64,000 nucleotides of DNA from Planococcus soli (GCF_016881065.1 NZ_WXYN01000004.1:124001-188000), one strand, 5' to 3'; positions 8,603-17,455 are shown, counted from the first letter of the stretch. Made by a program: numbers and translations. Notes: a model not told the origin generated them from the sequence alone.

Positions 8603-9985
8603 TTGAAGACATATGAAGTGGCGGTGATCGGCGGTGGACCGGCAGGCTACGTAGCTGCTATCAGAGCAGCTAAACTGGGCAGGACAGTGGCTTTGGTGGA
8701 GGCGCGGGAGCTGGGCGGGACATGCCTCAATCGCGGCTGCATTCCTTCCAAGACCTTGCTGCGGCACGCCGAAGTCATAGAAAACATCGAGAAAGCCAAA
8801 AGCTGGGGCATCGAAACAGGGCCTGTAACAGTATCGATGTCCAAGATGATGCAACGCAAAGACGAGGTTATTCAAAAACTGCGGACGGGCATCGCCTATT
8901 TGATGAAACAAGGAAAAATTGATGTCTTGAACGGTTATGGAGAAGTGCAGCCGGATGGCATCATTCGAGTGGATCAAAACGGCAAAGAAGAAACCGTCAA
9001 AGCTGATAAAATCATTTTGGCCACCGGTTCGAAACCGATTGTTCCGCCGATTCCAGGGCTGCAAGAAGAAAACTACCACACCAGCGACACAATTTTTAGC
9101 ATCACGGACATTCCAGCTTCGATGGTTATCGTCGGTGGCGGCATCATCGGCGTGGAGTTTGCATGCATCTTTGCGGCACTTGGTGTACCGGTGACCATCG
9201 TTGAAATGAGCGGACGGATTGTGCCGAGCGAAGATTCCGATGCTGCAAAAGTGCTGGCGAAGTCGCTGAAAAAGAAAGGGATTTCTATTTTGGCATCGAC
9301 CAAAGTAACGGCAGTGGAACATGGAAGCGGCCCTCATCTGGTTCATACCGAAAACCAAAAAGGACAGAAAGAAACCTTGCAGGCAGAAATGATTCTGCTG
9401 TCAGTCGGCAGATCTCCAAATACGTCGGCGTTCGATTCACTGGGCTTGGCGATGAATGGGCCTTTTGTAAAAGTGGATGAATACATGGCCACGAGCCTGC
9501 CGAATATTTACGCAGCCGGGGACCTGGTCGGCAATTGGCAGCTTGCCCATGTAGCAAGCGCTGAAGGACTGGTTGCTGCTGCCAATGCAGCGGGGCAAAA
9601 AGAGGTAATCGATTATCATGTCGTGCCGCGCTGTGTGTATACAAGCCCAGAAATTGCAAGCGTTGGGATGACGGAAGAAGAGGCAGAACAAAAAGGGATT
9701 TCCTATAAAGTGGTGAAGGTCGATCATGCTGGAAACGCCAAGGCCCTGACTTTGGACGAAAAGGAAGGCTTCACCAAACTAATAGCCGATACCAAGTATG
9801 GCGAAATCCTGGGCGTTTCCATGGTTGGTCCACATGTGACCGAAATGATTGCGGAGCCTTCTGCCTATATGCGGTTAGAAGGAACAGTAGACGAGTTGGC
9901 ATCGATGATCCATGCACATCCGACCGTTTCAGAAAGTCTTTATGAAGCTGCTGCTTCCTGGCTCGGAAAAGGCGTACATCATTAG
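8603..9985 (+). CDS. acoL: Dihydrolipoyl dehydrogenase E3
   Basis: A 460-residue flavoprotein that reoxidises the lipoyl group of E2 and reduces NAD+. FAD-binding GGGPAGYVAA lies at residues 10-19; the redox disulfide is Cys41/Cys46 in GGTCLNRGCIPSK; a second Rossmann motif VIVGGGIIGVEFA binds NAD; the C-terminal HAHPTVSESLYEA holds the catalytic His-Glu pair. It starts with TTG 8603, preceded by AAGGGG, thirteen bases after acoC. It is the last gene of the operon, and a strong bidirectional terminator lies at 10047-10093. Confidence 0.92.
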   Translation: MKTYEVAVIGGGPAGYVAAIRAAKLGRTVALVEARELGGTCLNRGCIPSKTLLRHAEVIENIEKAKSWGIETGPVTVSMSKMMQRKDEVIQKLRTGIAYLMKQGKIDVLNGYGEVQPDGIIRVDQNGKEETVKADKIILATGSKPIVPPIPGLQEENYHTSDTIFSITDIPASMVIVGGGIIGVEFACIFAALGVPVTIVEMSGRIVPSEDSDAAKVLAKSLKKKGISILASTKVTAVEHGSGPHLVHTENQKGQKETLQAEMILLSVGRSPNTSAFDSLGLAMNGPFVKVDEYMATSLPNIYAAGDLVGNWQLAHVASAEGLVAAANAAGQKEVIDYHVVPRCVYTSPEIASVGMTEEEAEQKGISYKVVKVDHAGNAKALTLDEKEGFTKLIADTKYGEILGVSMVGPHVTEMIAEPSAYMRLEGTVDELASMIHAHPTVSESLYEAAASWLGKGVHH

Positions 9986-10046
9986 AAATGCGCAGGCGTC
10001 CGCAGAATCTGGACAACAATCAAAGAGCCAGTATACTGGTTTATAA

Positions 10047-10093
10047 AAAAGCCGATTGGTCCGATGCTCAAAGCATCGGACCAATCGGCTTTT
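10047..10093. terminator. Bidirectional terminator between acoL and SorC-family gene
   Basis: A perfect 18-bp GC-rich stem (10051-10068 with 10072-10089) extended by AAAA/TTTT and with a three-base loop serves both convergent genes. Confidence 0.92.
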
Positions 10094-10103
10094 ATAAATA
10101 AGT

Positions 10104-11063
10104 TCAGTCAGTTGATCCCGGGGGGTGGAGCAGCAAGTCTGCTGTTACGTCATCGATAACCAATACGTCCAGGTAGCCGCCTTTTAAAGCAGCGCGTATG
10201 CTTTCCACTTTATGGGCACCTTCGACAATGCCGATAACCTGCGGTATTTTTTTAAATTCTTCAAGATCCAGGCCAATAACCAAATCATTCAACGGATGTT
10301 TGATCTGGTAGCCGTCCGCGTCATAAAAACGTGAACCGATATCTCCTGCCGCCCCAGCGAGCTTTAAAGAATCCAAATCGTCCGAAGTCAAATATTGCAT
10401 CTCAGTCATTGTCGAGCCTTCAAACGGATTGCCAAGTCCCACCACTGCCATTTCCACGCTGCGTCCTTCTTTCAGAACCATCGCAATATCTTCCGACTGA
10501 ACCAAGCGCTCTTTTAGTTCCAGTGATTCCACCATTGCGGGTGCGTATAAATAGGAACAATAGGAGTTCATCTTCTGTGCCAATTGGTAAGCAAGCAGAT
10601 TCGAATGGATGTCCACAAATTTTCGGCCCATTCCTCCCACCAGCGGGACAATCTGTAAATCCCGGTGTTGTTCAAAGGGATATTCTTGCACAAACTTGGA
10701 CAAGGTGCTGCCCCAGGAAATACCCAGTGATTTAATGTCTTTAATATTTTTCGACACATAGGAAGACGCTGCTTTACCGAGCGCATGCTTGACCATTTCA
10801 GTGCTCAAATTGGCCGCTGGCACAACCAGTGCCTCCTTAAGTCCATAGGTTTTCTCCAGCTGCTGCTCCAGCTCCACAGTATGCGCGTTTTCATCCTTGA
10901 TATAAATTTCCACAATGCCCATTTCCCTTGCTTTGTTCAGCAATTTTGAAATGACTGGGCGGGAGACGCCCATCTTACTGGCGATTTGCGCCTGGGTTTG
11001 ACCGTCGAAATAGTAGAGGTTAGCGACCTTTACGATCTGTCTGCGTTCTTCCCAATTCATCAT
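10104..11063 (-). CDS. SorC/CggR-family sugar-binding transcriptional regulator
   Basis: A 319-residue regulator: N-terminal helix-turn-helix (about residues 5-45, TQAQIASKMGVSRPVISKLL) followed by the sugar-phosphate-binding domain of the SorC family (about 55-315, with GISWGSTLSKF and VVGLGNPFEGS). Such proteins are tetrameric and respond to phosphorylated sugars or polyols. It is convergent to acoL. Its likely targets are the twin elements at 913-938 and 5204-5238, which have the direct-repeat layout known for CggR; this link is inference. ATG 11063 or 11060 can start it, with AGAAGG upstream. A promoter reading leftwards is seen at 11133-11161. Confidence 0.85.
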   Translation of the reverse strand: MMNWEERRQIVKVANLYYFDGQTQAQIASKMGVSRPVISKLLNKAREMGIVEIYIKDENAHTVELEQQLEKTYGLKEALVVPAANLSTEMVKHALGKAASSYVSKNIKDIKSLGISWGSTLSKFVQEYPFEQHRDLQIVPLVGGMGRKFVDIHSNLLAYQLAQKMNSYCSYLYAPAMVESLELKERLVQSEDIAMVLKEGRSVEMAVVGLGNPFEGSTMTEMQYLTSDDLDSLKLAGAAGDIGSRFYDADGYQIKHPLNDLVIGLDLEEFKKIPQVIGIVEGAHKVESIRAALKGGYLDVLVIDDVTADLLLHPPGSTD

Positions 11064-11389
11064 CGTAGCACCTTCTCGTCAGAGTCCGATTTGCGGGTAT
11101 AAAGCCATCTTATAAACCGCTTTCATGTCCTTATTATACGTTTTCCAAGCTCCTTTGTACACCGCCGTGACAGGGATTGCGCAGTCTGGCGGGGAAAGAT
11201 GCATTTAAAATGTTCACTTTTATACCCAAAAGTTGCCTGAATTTCTTTTAAAGAAGCTTTACAGCTTAACTCTCTTTGAAATAATAGAATTTTCCGGCAT
11301 TTTTTGAGTTAAAATAAAAAGGATACAAGTTTTCAAATTAATGGGCTCATTAGAAAAAGCTTCTTGCAGATGAAAGGGAGGAATGGAAA
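11064..11389. other. Divergent intergenic region
   Basis: 326 bases between the SorC-family gene and the fumarylacetoacetase-family gene. It holds the leftward promoter described separately. No clear copy of the shared gut/aco operator was found, and no clear rightward promoter hexamers. Confidence 0.5.
11133..11161 (-). promoter_or_regulatory. Promoter of the SorC-family regulator gene
   Basis: On the minus strand: -35 TGTACA (11161-11156), 17-bp spacer, -10 TATAAT (11138-11133). Confidence 0.6.
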
Positions 11390-12271
11390 ATGCGCTTAGC
11401 AACAATCAAACAACAGGGTCAGGAAACGGCCGCATTAGTGCTGCCAACAGGGGTGGTGACATTTGAGCGGTTAAACAAAACATTCAACCAGCAGTGGGCA
11501 ACCAATTTATTGGAATTGATGGAATCCGATCAGTTGAGTGCGTTGAATCATTGGTTTCAGGATGAATTTCAGCAAAAAATAAAAGAGGAATCTTTTAAGG
11601 AATTGCTCCTGCCTTTTGATCAGGTCAGCTATGCTCCGCTTTATCGCCGTCCGCAGAAAATCTGGGGAATTGGCTTGAATTATGTGGAGCATGCAGCTGA
11701 CCTCCATGAAGTGTCACCAAGTACAGAACCGGCAAGTTTCATGAAACCAGCCACCACGATTATTGGGCCAGGCGAAACGGTACAGGTGCCGTTGCAATCC
11801 GAGCGCACTACTGCAGAATCTGAACTCGGCATCATCATTGGCAAGACATGCAAAGATGTATCGGAAGAAAACGCATTGGATGTTGTTGCCGGTTACACGA
11901 CAATCATCGACATGACAGCCGAAGACATTCTGCAGAAAAACCCGCGGTATTTAACGCGTGCCAAAAGCTTTGATACGTTTTTCAGCTTCGGCCCGCATCT
12001 CGTGACGCCGGATGAAGTGGACGACGTTCTTGCGCTGAAAGTGGCCACCATGATCAACGGGGAAGTACACAGGGAAAATACGGTATCGAATATGACTTTT
12101 CAGCCGCAATTTCTGATTTCCTTCCATTCCAAAGTCATGACCTTGCTGCCAGGTGATATTATTTCAACCGGAACCCCGGGCGCTGTGGTAATTAGGCAAG
12201 GCGACGTGGTGGGCTGCCGAATTGATGGCTTTGAACCTTTGGAGAACCCGGTGGAGGATCTGAAAGGGTAG
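11390..12271 (+). CDS. Fumarylacetoacetate hydrolase family protein
   Basis: A 293-residue protein with the FAH C-terminal domain (about residues 85-290). Metal-ligand segments AESELGIIIG (acidic pair) and YTTIIDMTAEDI are present, as is the C-terminal PGDIISTGTPGAV signature. Family members hydrolyse or decarboxylate 2-oxo acids such as acylpyruvates, or isomerise them; the substrate cannot be read from the sequence. The start has GGGAGG upstream. The gene is divergent from the SorC-family regulator, which may place it in the same catabolic unit, and it has its own terminator at 12287-12330. Confidence 0.85.
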   Translation: MRLATIKQQGQETAALVLPTGVVTFERLNKTFNQQWATNLLELMESDQLSALNHWFQDEFQQKIKEESFKELLLPFDQVSYAPLYRRPQKIWGIGLNYVEHAADLHEVSPSTEPASFMKPATTIIGPGETVQVPLQSERTTAESELGIIIGKTCKDVSEENALDVVAGYTTIIDMTAEDILQKNPRYLTRAKSFDTFFSFGPHLVTPDEVDDVLALKVATMINGEVHRENTVSNMTFQPQFLISFHSKVMTLLPGDIISTGTPGAVVIRQGDVVGCRIDGFEPLENPVEDLKG

Positions 12272-12286
12272 GATTTTGCCATAAAA

Positions 12287-12330
12287 AAAGACCGCCTATG
12301 TCCAATGGAAATTGGATGCAGGCGGTCTTT
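12287..12330. terminator. Bidirectional terminator
   Basis: AAAGACCGCCT (12287-12297) pairs with AGGCGGTCTTT (12320-12330); an inner stem TCCAAT/ATTGGA extends it. It sits between convergent genes. Confidence 0.85.
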
Positions 12331-12352
12331 GGCATTCGGCAGGACAGAGCCT

Positions 12353-12709
12353 TTAGAATGCGTATTGGAATAAAGCGTAATAAAGTGGGCCGAGCAATAT
12401 CAGCATAAACAGTCCTGAAAAGACGGTCATGGAAAGCGTACCGGCTTCCGGCTCTTGTTCAGTGAAATGCGCCTTGATAAAGAAGAAAAACAGCAGGTCC
12501 CATAACACCACTGCGCCAAGAATCACTTGCCAGGCAAATGGCGTGAAAATCTGGAAATGGGTCACAAATCCGAACAGGCCAATCCAGGCAATGACCGTAA
12601 ATGCCAGGTCAATCAGAAAAACTGGGCTTTTATAGCCGCCATGAATGAAAAATGCAATCGTGGACGTAGCCAGAAGTGCAGCGTAAACGTACCAAAAAAT
12701 TTGTATCAT
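12353..12709 (-). CDS. Four-helix integral membrane protein, unknown function
   Basis: A 118-residue, very hydrophobic protein with about four membrane segments (residues near 5-25, 30-52, 57-77 and 92-115) and a short charged loop before the last helix. No catalytic motif is seen and I do not recognise the family. It stands alone between the fumarylacetoacetase-family gene (convergent, shared terminator) and the alkylation-repair operon (divergent). Confidence 0.65.
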   Translation of the reverse strand: MIQIFWYVYAALLATSTIAFFIHGGYKSPVFLIDLAFTVIAWIGLFGFVTHFQIFTPFAWQVILGAVVLWDLLFFFFIKAHFTEQEPEAGTLSMTVFSGLFMLILLGPLYYALFQYAF

Positions 12710-12857
12710 GAACTTATTCCTTCTTTCATAGACATCTTACCCATTATAAGAGAATGGGGCTGGAAGTAAAATTTTTTCACTCGCAATTTTTCAGACCGTA
12801 AAGGCAAGATTGAGGATGCATGGTCCGCTTCATGGTTATAGAATGAAGAAAACAAGG

Positions 12858-12897
12858 AAAGCGCAAAGCTGAAGATTGCACAGTTCTGGGATATAAT
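12858..12897 (+). promoter_or_regulatory. Ada-type box and promoter of ada-alkA-ogt
   Basis: AAAGCGCAA (12858-12866) equals the core of the enterobacterial Ada box and lies just upstream of a poor -35 (CTGAAG, 12869-12874). The -10 TATAAT (12892-12897) is perfect at 17-bp spacing. A weak -35 touching an activator box suggests activation by methylated Ada. Confidence 0.6.
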
Positions 12898-12950
12898 GAG
12901 GCAAAGAGTATATTGAAGAGAAGCGCCTAATTCATGTGGAGGGAGACCAG

Positions 12951-13523
12951 ATGATGGAAAAAATAAATTTTTCCTTTGATGAGATGTGGGAAAAAGTCAT
13001 GGCCTGTGACCGGAAGTATGACGGCCTTTTTTACACAGCGGTTAAAACAACCAAAATTTATTGCCGTCCATCCTGCCGGTCCCGGAAACCGAAAAAGATC
13101 AACGTCGATTTTTATTTGACCATAGCTGAAGCTGAAGAAAAAGGATTTCGGGCATGCAAAAGATGCCAGCCGGAAACGGAATATTCACCTGACGAAGAAC
13201 TTACACGCCAAGTGATGGCATACCTGACGGCCAATTATCGGGAAAGCATAAGCTTGCAGGATATAGCTGCTCATGTCGGCATGAGTCCGTCTTACCTTGA
13301 GCGTGTGTTCAAACAGGAAACTTTGGAAACTCCCCGGACCATCCTGGAAAAGATCCGGATCGACAAGGCGGCCGAACTGTTGAAGCGAACCAGCTTATCC
13401 AATCTTGAAGTGTGTTTTGAAACAGGCTTTCAAAGCCCATCCAATTTCTATAAAATATTCCGCAAGCTCAAAGCTCACTCTCCGCATGAATTCCGGAAGC
13501 TAAGCGAGCCGGTTTCTTCATGA
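12951..13523 (+). CDS. adaA: Methylphosphotriester-DNA methyltransferase / AraC-type activator
   Basis: A 190-residue AdaA-type protein. The N-terminal Ada zinc domain has the four Cys ligands C38, C42, C69 and C72 (IYCRPSC and ACKRC); Cys38 is the expected methyl acceptor. The C-terminal AraC helix-turn-helix spans about residues 85-185. Methylation by phosphotriesters turns such proteins into activators of the adaptive response. ATG 12951 is chosen because GGAGG lies eight bases upstream; the in-frame GTG at 12936 covers that site. It overlaps alkA by four bases, so translation is coupled. A box at 12858 fits autoactivation. Confidence 0.9.
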   Translation: MMEKINFSFDEMWEKVMACDRKYDGLFYTAVKTTKIYCRPSCRSRKPKKINVDFYLTIAEAEEKGFRACKRCQPETEYSPDEELTRQVMAYLTANYRESISLQDIAAHVGMSPSYLERVFKQETLETPRTILEKIRIDKAAELLKRTSLSNLEVCFETGFQSPSNFYKIFRKLKAHSPHEFRKLSEPVSS

Positions 13524-14413
13524 GACAGGGTGAAGCGCTGTTTGTAGAAATCAAAACGCCTGCTGATTTTAATTTTGAGGAATGTCTTGTTCATCTTGGC
13601 CGATCTTCACAGGAAAACTTGTACCAGCTTAAAGACGGAGTTGTCACCAAGCTGCTGAAGCTTAATGGGCAGCTTGTGCTGTTTCGCGTAATGTCCGTGG
13701 CTGGAGCTTTGCGCATCGAGTTTCCGCTTGGCGCTCCGCCGGAAGCTGAAAGAAAGAGGGCTGTTGCCTATGTGGAGGACTGGTTTGATCTGGCAACAGA
13801 TTTGCGTGGGTTTTATGCCATGGCGGAAACGGATCCGGTGTTGGGCGGAGTGGTCCAGCAATATTACGGGTTGCGGGTCATGGGCGTTCCGGATTTGTTC
13901 GAAGCACTCGTATGGGCGGTCATGGGCCAGCAGATCAATCTTACGTTCGCCTATACCTTGAAGAAAAGGTTTGTCGAGAATTACGGAGAATCGCTCGTTT
14001 ACGAAGGCGAGAAATATTGGGCGTTTCCAAACGCTGAGACCATCGCTGCGCTGGATGTCGCTGATTTAAGAGCGCTGCAGCTTACCGGCAGGAAAGCGGA
14101 ATATATTCTGGGCATTGCATCAGCAATGGCAACAGGCGATTTGAAAAAGGAACGGCTGCTCCAGGAAACGGATATGGAAAGCTCATTATTAGAACTTCGG
14201 GGAATTGGTGCATGGTCGGCCAATTACGTCATGATGAAATGCCTGCACAGCCAATCGGCCTTTCCACTGGCGGATGTTGGCTTGCACAATGCTTTAAAGG
14301 CGCAATTGGAAATGGACCGGAAGCCGACAATCGAAGAAATTACAGTGCTTGCGAAAAACTGGGAAGGGTGGCAGGCATATGCCACATTCTATCTATGGAG
14401 GTCTTTATTATGA
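13520..14413 (+). CDS. alkA: DNA-3-methyladenine glycosylase II (AlkA-like)
   Basis: A 297-residue HhH-GPD base-excision enzyme that removes alkylated purines such as 3-methyladenine. An N-terminal AlkA-like domain precedes the helix-hairpin-helix (about 222-240, LLELRGIGAWSANYV); the catalytic aspartate is Asp252 in FPLADVGL. It is the middle gene of a tight ada-alkA-ogt operon with ATGA-type overlaps on both sides, so expression follows the Ada switch. Confidence 0.9.
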   Translation: MRQGEALFVEIKTPADFNFEECLVHLGRSSQENLYQLKDGVVTKLLKLNGQLVLFRVMSVAGALRIEFPLGAPPEAERKRAVAYVEDWFDLATDLRGFYAMAETDPVLGGVVQQYYGLRVMGVPDLFEALVWAVMGQQINLTFAYTLKKRFVENYGESLVYEGEKYWAFPNAETIAALDVADLRALQLTGRKAEYILGIASAMATGDLKKERLLQETDMESSLLELRGIGAWSANYVMMKCLHSQSAFPLADVGLHNALKAQLEMDRKPTIEEITVLAKNWEGWQAYATFYLWRSLL

Positions 14414-14907
14414 ATGGATTGCATCACGCTGAATTTCAATCCCCCATCGGCATCGTGGAAATCGTTGGAACAGACGACGCCATCATTTCCATCCTGTTCA
14501 GTGAAAAAAACACAGTGGATGTTCCGGTCGATCCGGGCAGCCCGCAGGTGATTGTGGATTGCCAGCAGCAGCTGGAAGAATATTTTAAGGGACAGCGCAT
14601 GGAATTCGACTTTCCTGTCACATCTACCGGCACCCCATTCCAGCAGAAAGTATGGGCGGCATTAACCGAAGTTCCATATGCCGAAACCGTCTCTTACGGG
14701 GCAATTGCCAAAGCGATCGGCAGCGACAAAGCAGTGAGGGCGGTAGGGAACGCCAACAGCAAAAACAAGCTCACCATTGTCGTACCTTGCCACCGCATCA
14801 TTGGTTCCACCGGGAAGCTGACAGGATACGCGGGCACGCTGACCCGAAAAGAGTGGCTGCTCCGCCATGAAAAAGAGTTTGCAGAACATGCTCAAACCCT
14901 AAAATAA
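14410..14907 (+). CDS. ogt: Methylated-DNA-[protein]-cysteine S-methyltransferase
   Basis: A 165-residue O6-methylguanine repair protein. The acceptor Cys127 lies in PCHRII; the helix-turn-helix (about 92-118, AETVSYGAIAKAIG) places the flipped base. It works once, moving the methyl group to itself. The true start is ATG 14410, which overlaps the alkA stop and has GGAGG (14397-14401) eight bases upstream; the frame is open further upstream inside alkA but only as a shadow. Third gene of the alkylation-repair operon, corresponding to AdaB of Bacillus subtilis. Confidence 0.92.
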   Translation: MNGLHHAEFQSPIGIVEIVGTDDAIISILFSEKNTVDVPVDPGSPQVIVDCQQQLEEYFKGQRMEFDFPVTSTGTPFQQKVWAALTEVPYAETVSYGAIAKAIGSDKAVRAVGNANSKNKLTIVVPCHRIIGSTGKLTGYAGTLTRKEWLLRHEKEFAEHAQTLK

Positions 14908-14956
14908 ACAATAATGAACCCCAGCTGATCAAAATCAGCTGGGGTTCATTATTGTT
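14907..14956. terminator. Bidirectional terminator
   Basis: A perfect 23-bp stem (14907-14929 with 14934-14956) with loop CAAA, between the convergent ogt and sortase genes. Confidence 0.9.
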
Positions 14957-14979
14957 TTGCTCGTGCTTTATTGTGTTTC

Positions 14980-15957
14980 CTACTTCACTTGCGCTTCCGC
15001 TTTTTCAGATTCATTCAAATCGACATCCACCGAAGTGACGAAATAGCGTTTTGAGTCATCCGTTTCGAGTTCGACTTTCTTTCTGTCAAACAGCGAGACA
15101 GTTTCGATTTTCTCTATTTCGCCTGTTTCAATATCTTCCTCGTAGATGCGGTAGCCGATAATAGCGTCGTCACGCACCGCGTGCCAGGAGATGTTGAAAG
15201 CAGTAGCCGCCACATTTGCAGGGGGCTCTGGCGGTGTTTCTTTGACACTTGAATCGGAAACCAATTCGGCTGTAACGACCAGGCGTTCTTCATGTGATCC
15301 AATGTCGCGGTTAAAATCACCGGTGCAGGTGATCAAGTTGATCATTCGCTTGTCCGAGTTGCCGAAGATTTCTTCGATTGGTGCTTCATCGGTTTCGTAG
15401 CTGGTCAGGTTCTTCACCTCAAAAACCATCTCGCGTCCATCGGCATCCGTCAAAATTACGGTTTCCCCAACCTTTACATCCGTCAGCTCATAAAAGACAG
15501 CCGGACCCGTCAAGCTGTCGACATGTCCAGCCAACACGGCATTGCCTTTTGCGCCCGCTTTAAAGCCAGGCTCAAACCAGCCAACTTGATCTACATCTTC
15601 CGGCACCCCCATTTCGCCGTTATCCAAAATGCCGGTTGGCTCGATGGCCGCTTTGACACCGATAGAAGGAACTTCAATCTGGGAAGGCTCCATGCCTTTT
15701 ATGCTTTCCTGGCGTTCCCGCTGCAGCATTTGCAGCTTTTCCCGTTGTTCCGGAAGGATAGGAAACTCCGCGATCTTGTCGACATAGTTGCCGGATACCT
15801 CTTCCTCATCTGCCTCTTGCTCGGCTTGCACAGTGGATTCAACGGGTTCAACCTTTTCTTCAACCGTTGGGCTGGCAGCCAAAGGCTTTAAAATGATGAA
15901 CAAAGCGAGACATAAAATGATGGCTGTTCCCATAGTGACAAGCTGCTTCATCTGCAT
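14980..15957 (-). CDS. Class F sortase with C-terminal fibronectin-III-like domain
   Basis: A 325-residue membrane-anchored transpeptidase: N-terminal membrane segment (residues 7-27), acidic linker, sortase domain (about 92-235) with His145 (LAGHVDS), Cys211 (LITCTG) and Arg225 (EERLVV). The compact domain and motifs fit class F (SrtF). After a Pro-rich hinge, residues 245-325 resemble a fibronectin type III fold, an extension not usual for sortases. It would cleave an LPXTG-like signal and join the protein to the wall. The gene just upstream on the same strand encodes an MPATG protein, its probable substrate; 52 bases separate the two, which suggests one transcript. Confidence 0.85.
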   Translation of the reverse strand: MQMKQLVTMGTAIILCLALFIILKPLAASPTVEEKVEPVESTVQAEQEADEEEVSGNYVDKIAEFPILPEQREKLQMLQRERQESIKGMEPSQIEVPSIGVKAAIEPTGILDNGEMGVPEDVDQVGWFEPGFKAGAKGNAVLAGHVDSLTGPAVFYELTDVKVGETVILTDADGREMVFEVKNLTSYETDEAPIEEIFGNSDKRMINLITCTGDFNRDIGSHEERLVVTAELVSDSSVKETPPEPPANVAATAFNISWHAVRDDAIIGYRIYEEDIETGEIEKIETVSLFDRKKVELETDDSKRYFVTSVDVDLNESEKAEAQVK

Positions 15958-16009
15958 TTCCTCCTTTCCAATCAGGAACAGAGAGAGCCACTGGCCCTCC
16001 CTGAATTTG

Positions 16010-17350
16010 TTATTGCTGGTTTTTGGTTTGGCGGTACGTGATTGTTCCAGCTGCCAATAAGATCATTGTGCTTAATGTAATCCAAAGGATCATTGTATTC
16101 GACTGGTTAGCCATGCCGCCAAGTCCTGTTGCCGGCATTTTTTCAGGTGCCGCGTTTTCAAAGTTCTCAGGGAATTGATCAACAATTGCGCCGCTCAATC
16201 CTTTGCCGATATCAAACATGATGGCATAGCCTGCACGGTATGTTTCGTAAGATGCGGCATAATCGCCTGAAACATATTGCTGGAACGTATCCACAACTGA
16301 AGTTTCATGTGCTTGTACGCCTGCAATGGTTTCATCCAAAGGCATGCGGTCTTCCGTTGCGCCGTTCAGGAAAGTCCCTAGGTCTGTTGCAAACGTGCTG
16401 GTCAAAGTACCTGTCGCTTCTTCGACAGCGGACTGATCGTCAGCTGCTGCTGCAGTGGCAAGGTCACCTTGTACGGAGATGTGCTGGTTGTTCCAAAGTT
16501 CAACAAATTGGTTGCTCGCTTCTTCACCATAAACAGAAGCAAGTGCTGCACGGAACTCTTCTGTGTTTTGATCTTGTGCCCAATCGGCAAAGTCAAAGTC
16601 CTCAGAACCATTATAGCCTTTTGTCATGCTCAATTGCGCTAAAGCGAAATGCTCAGCCGCAATGCGGTTGACTGTCGAACGGAAGTCGCCGGCTGGTGTG
16701 TTCGGATCAGAGAACTGATCTGGGAACTGAGCGGAAATGGCTCCACTGATGGCGCTTCCGGCTCCAAAGATTTGGGTGAAGCCTTCCAGGTAAGATGTGT
16801 AAGCCGCTTCGTAGTCACCTTCTACATATAGATCAAATGTTTCCTGAACGAAATCTTCATGCTCACGAAGAGCAGCAGTTGCGCCGTCTTCCGGAAGGTT
16901 GCCTTCTGTTGCGGTGCCAAGAAATGCACCCATGTCGTCAACAAATGACTGGATCTCGACTAACGCTTCTTCTTGCATGGCTTCATCGCCATCTTTAACG
17001 GCAGCGGCGTAATCGTCCGTACCCATGTTGTGCTTATCAAAGATTTCGACAAAAGCCGCTCCGCCTTCTTCGCCGTAAACAGATGCGATGACCGGCTCCA
17101 TGTCAGCAGCGTTGGCATCAAGAGCTGCTATCGCTGCTTCTGCCGCTTCGTCTCCGTCATAGATTTTCATCATGGAATCGACAGCGAGTGCATAATGCTC
17201 CGATAACAAGGAATCCAATGTTGCGCGAAGTTCCACGCCGGTTGTTTCTGTTGGCGGCAATTGATGTTCATCTGCCAATGCGGTTGTTGCCATTCCGGGA
17301 ATCAGTAACGCGGCTCCGAGTACAGGTACTAAAACTTTATTCCATTTCAT
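16010..17350 (-). CDS. Sortase-anchored surface protein with two helical repeats (MPATG)
   Basis: A 446-residue secreted protein. A signal peptide ends near ALADEH; two repeats of about 170 residues follow (about 35-205 and 215-390), each with EH(Y/F)ALA, a SVYGEE segment and a late HE motif, so three His positions recur and could bind metal. The C-terminus has the wall-sorting signal MPATG, a hydrophobic helix and a short basic tail (YRQTKNQQ). ATG 17350 is preferred because AGGAG lies eight bases upstream; GTG 17359 is too close. It precedes the class F sortase gene, its likely processing enzyme. Molecular function is unknown. Confidence 0.8.
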   Translation of the reverse strand: MKWNKVLVPVLGAALLIPGMATTALADEHQLPPTETTGVELRATLDSLLSEHYALAVDSMMKIYDGDEAAEAAIAALDANAADMEPVIASVYGEEGGAAFVEIFDKHNMGTDDYAAAVKDGDEAMQEEALVEIQSFVDDMGAFLGTATEGNLPEDGATAALREHEDFVQETFDLYVEGDYEAAYTSYLEGFTQIFGAGSAISGAISAQFPDQFSDPNTPAGDFRSTVNRIAAEHFALAQLSMTKGYNGSEDFDFADWAQDQNTEEFRAALASVYGEEASNQFVELWNNQHISVQGDLATAAAADDQSAVEEATGTLTSTFATDLGTFLNGATEDRMPLDETIAGVQAHETSVVDTFQQYVSGDYAASYETYRAGYAIMFDIGKGLSGAIVDQFPENFENAAPEKMPATGLGGMANQSNTMILWITLSTMILLAAGTITYRQTKNQQ

Positions 17351-17421
17351 AAAAACCACTCCTCATTTTTGAATTCATATAAACATAACGGAGCAGTTGG
17401 AAATTTAGATCACATTTTCGC

Positions 17422-17455
17422 AAAAAAAAAGGACGGATATATTAATCCGTCCTTT
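17422..17455 (-). terminator. Terminator of alpha/beta hydrolase gene
   Basis: AAAGGACGGAT (17428-17438) pairs with ATCCGTCCTTT (17445-17455); the T-run is on the minus strand, downstream of the gene at 17612-18430. Confidence 0.8.

Noticed and set aside
14212-14409. N-terminal extension of the ogt frame
   Set aside because: It lies inside alkA in another frame. Ogt homology begins at 14410, where a good ribosome site stands.
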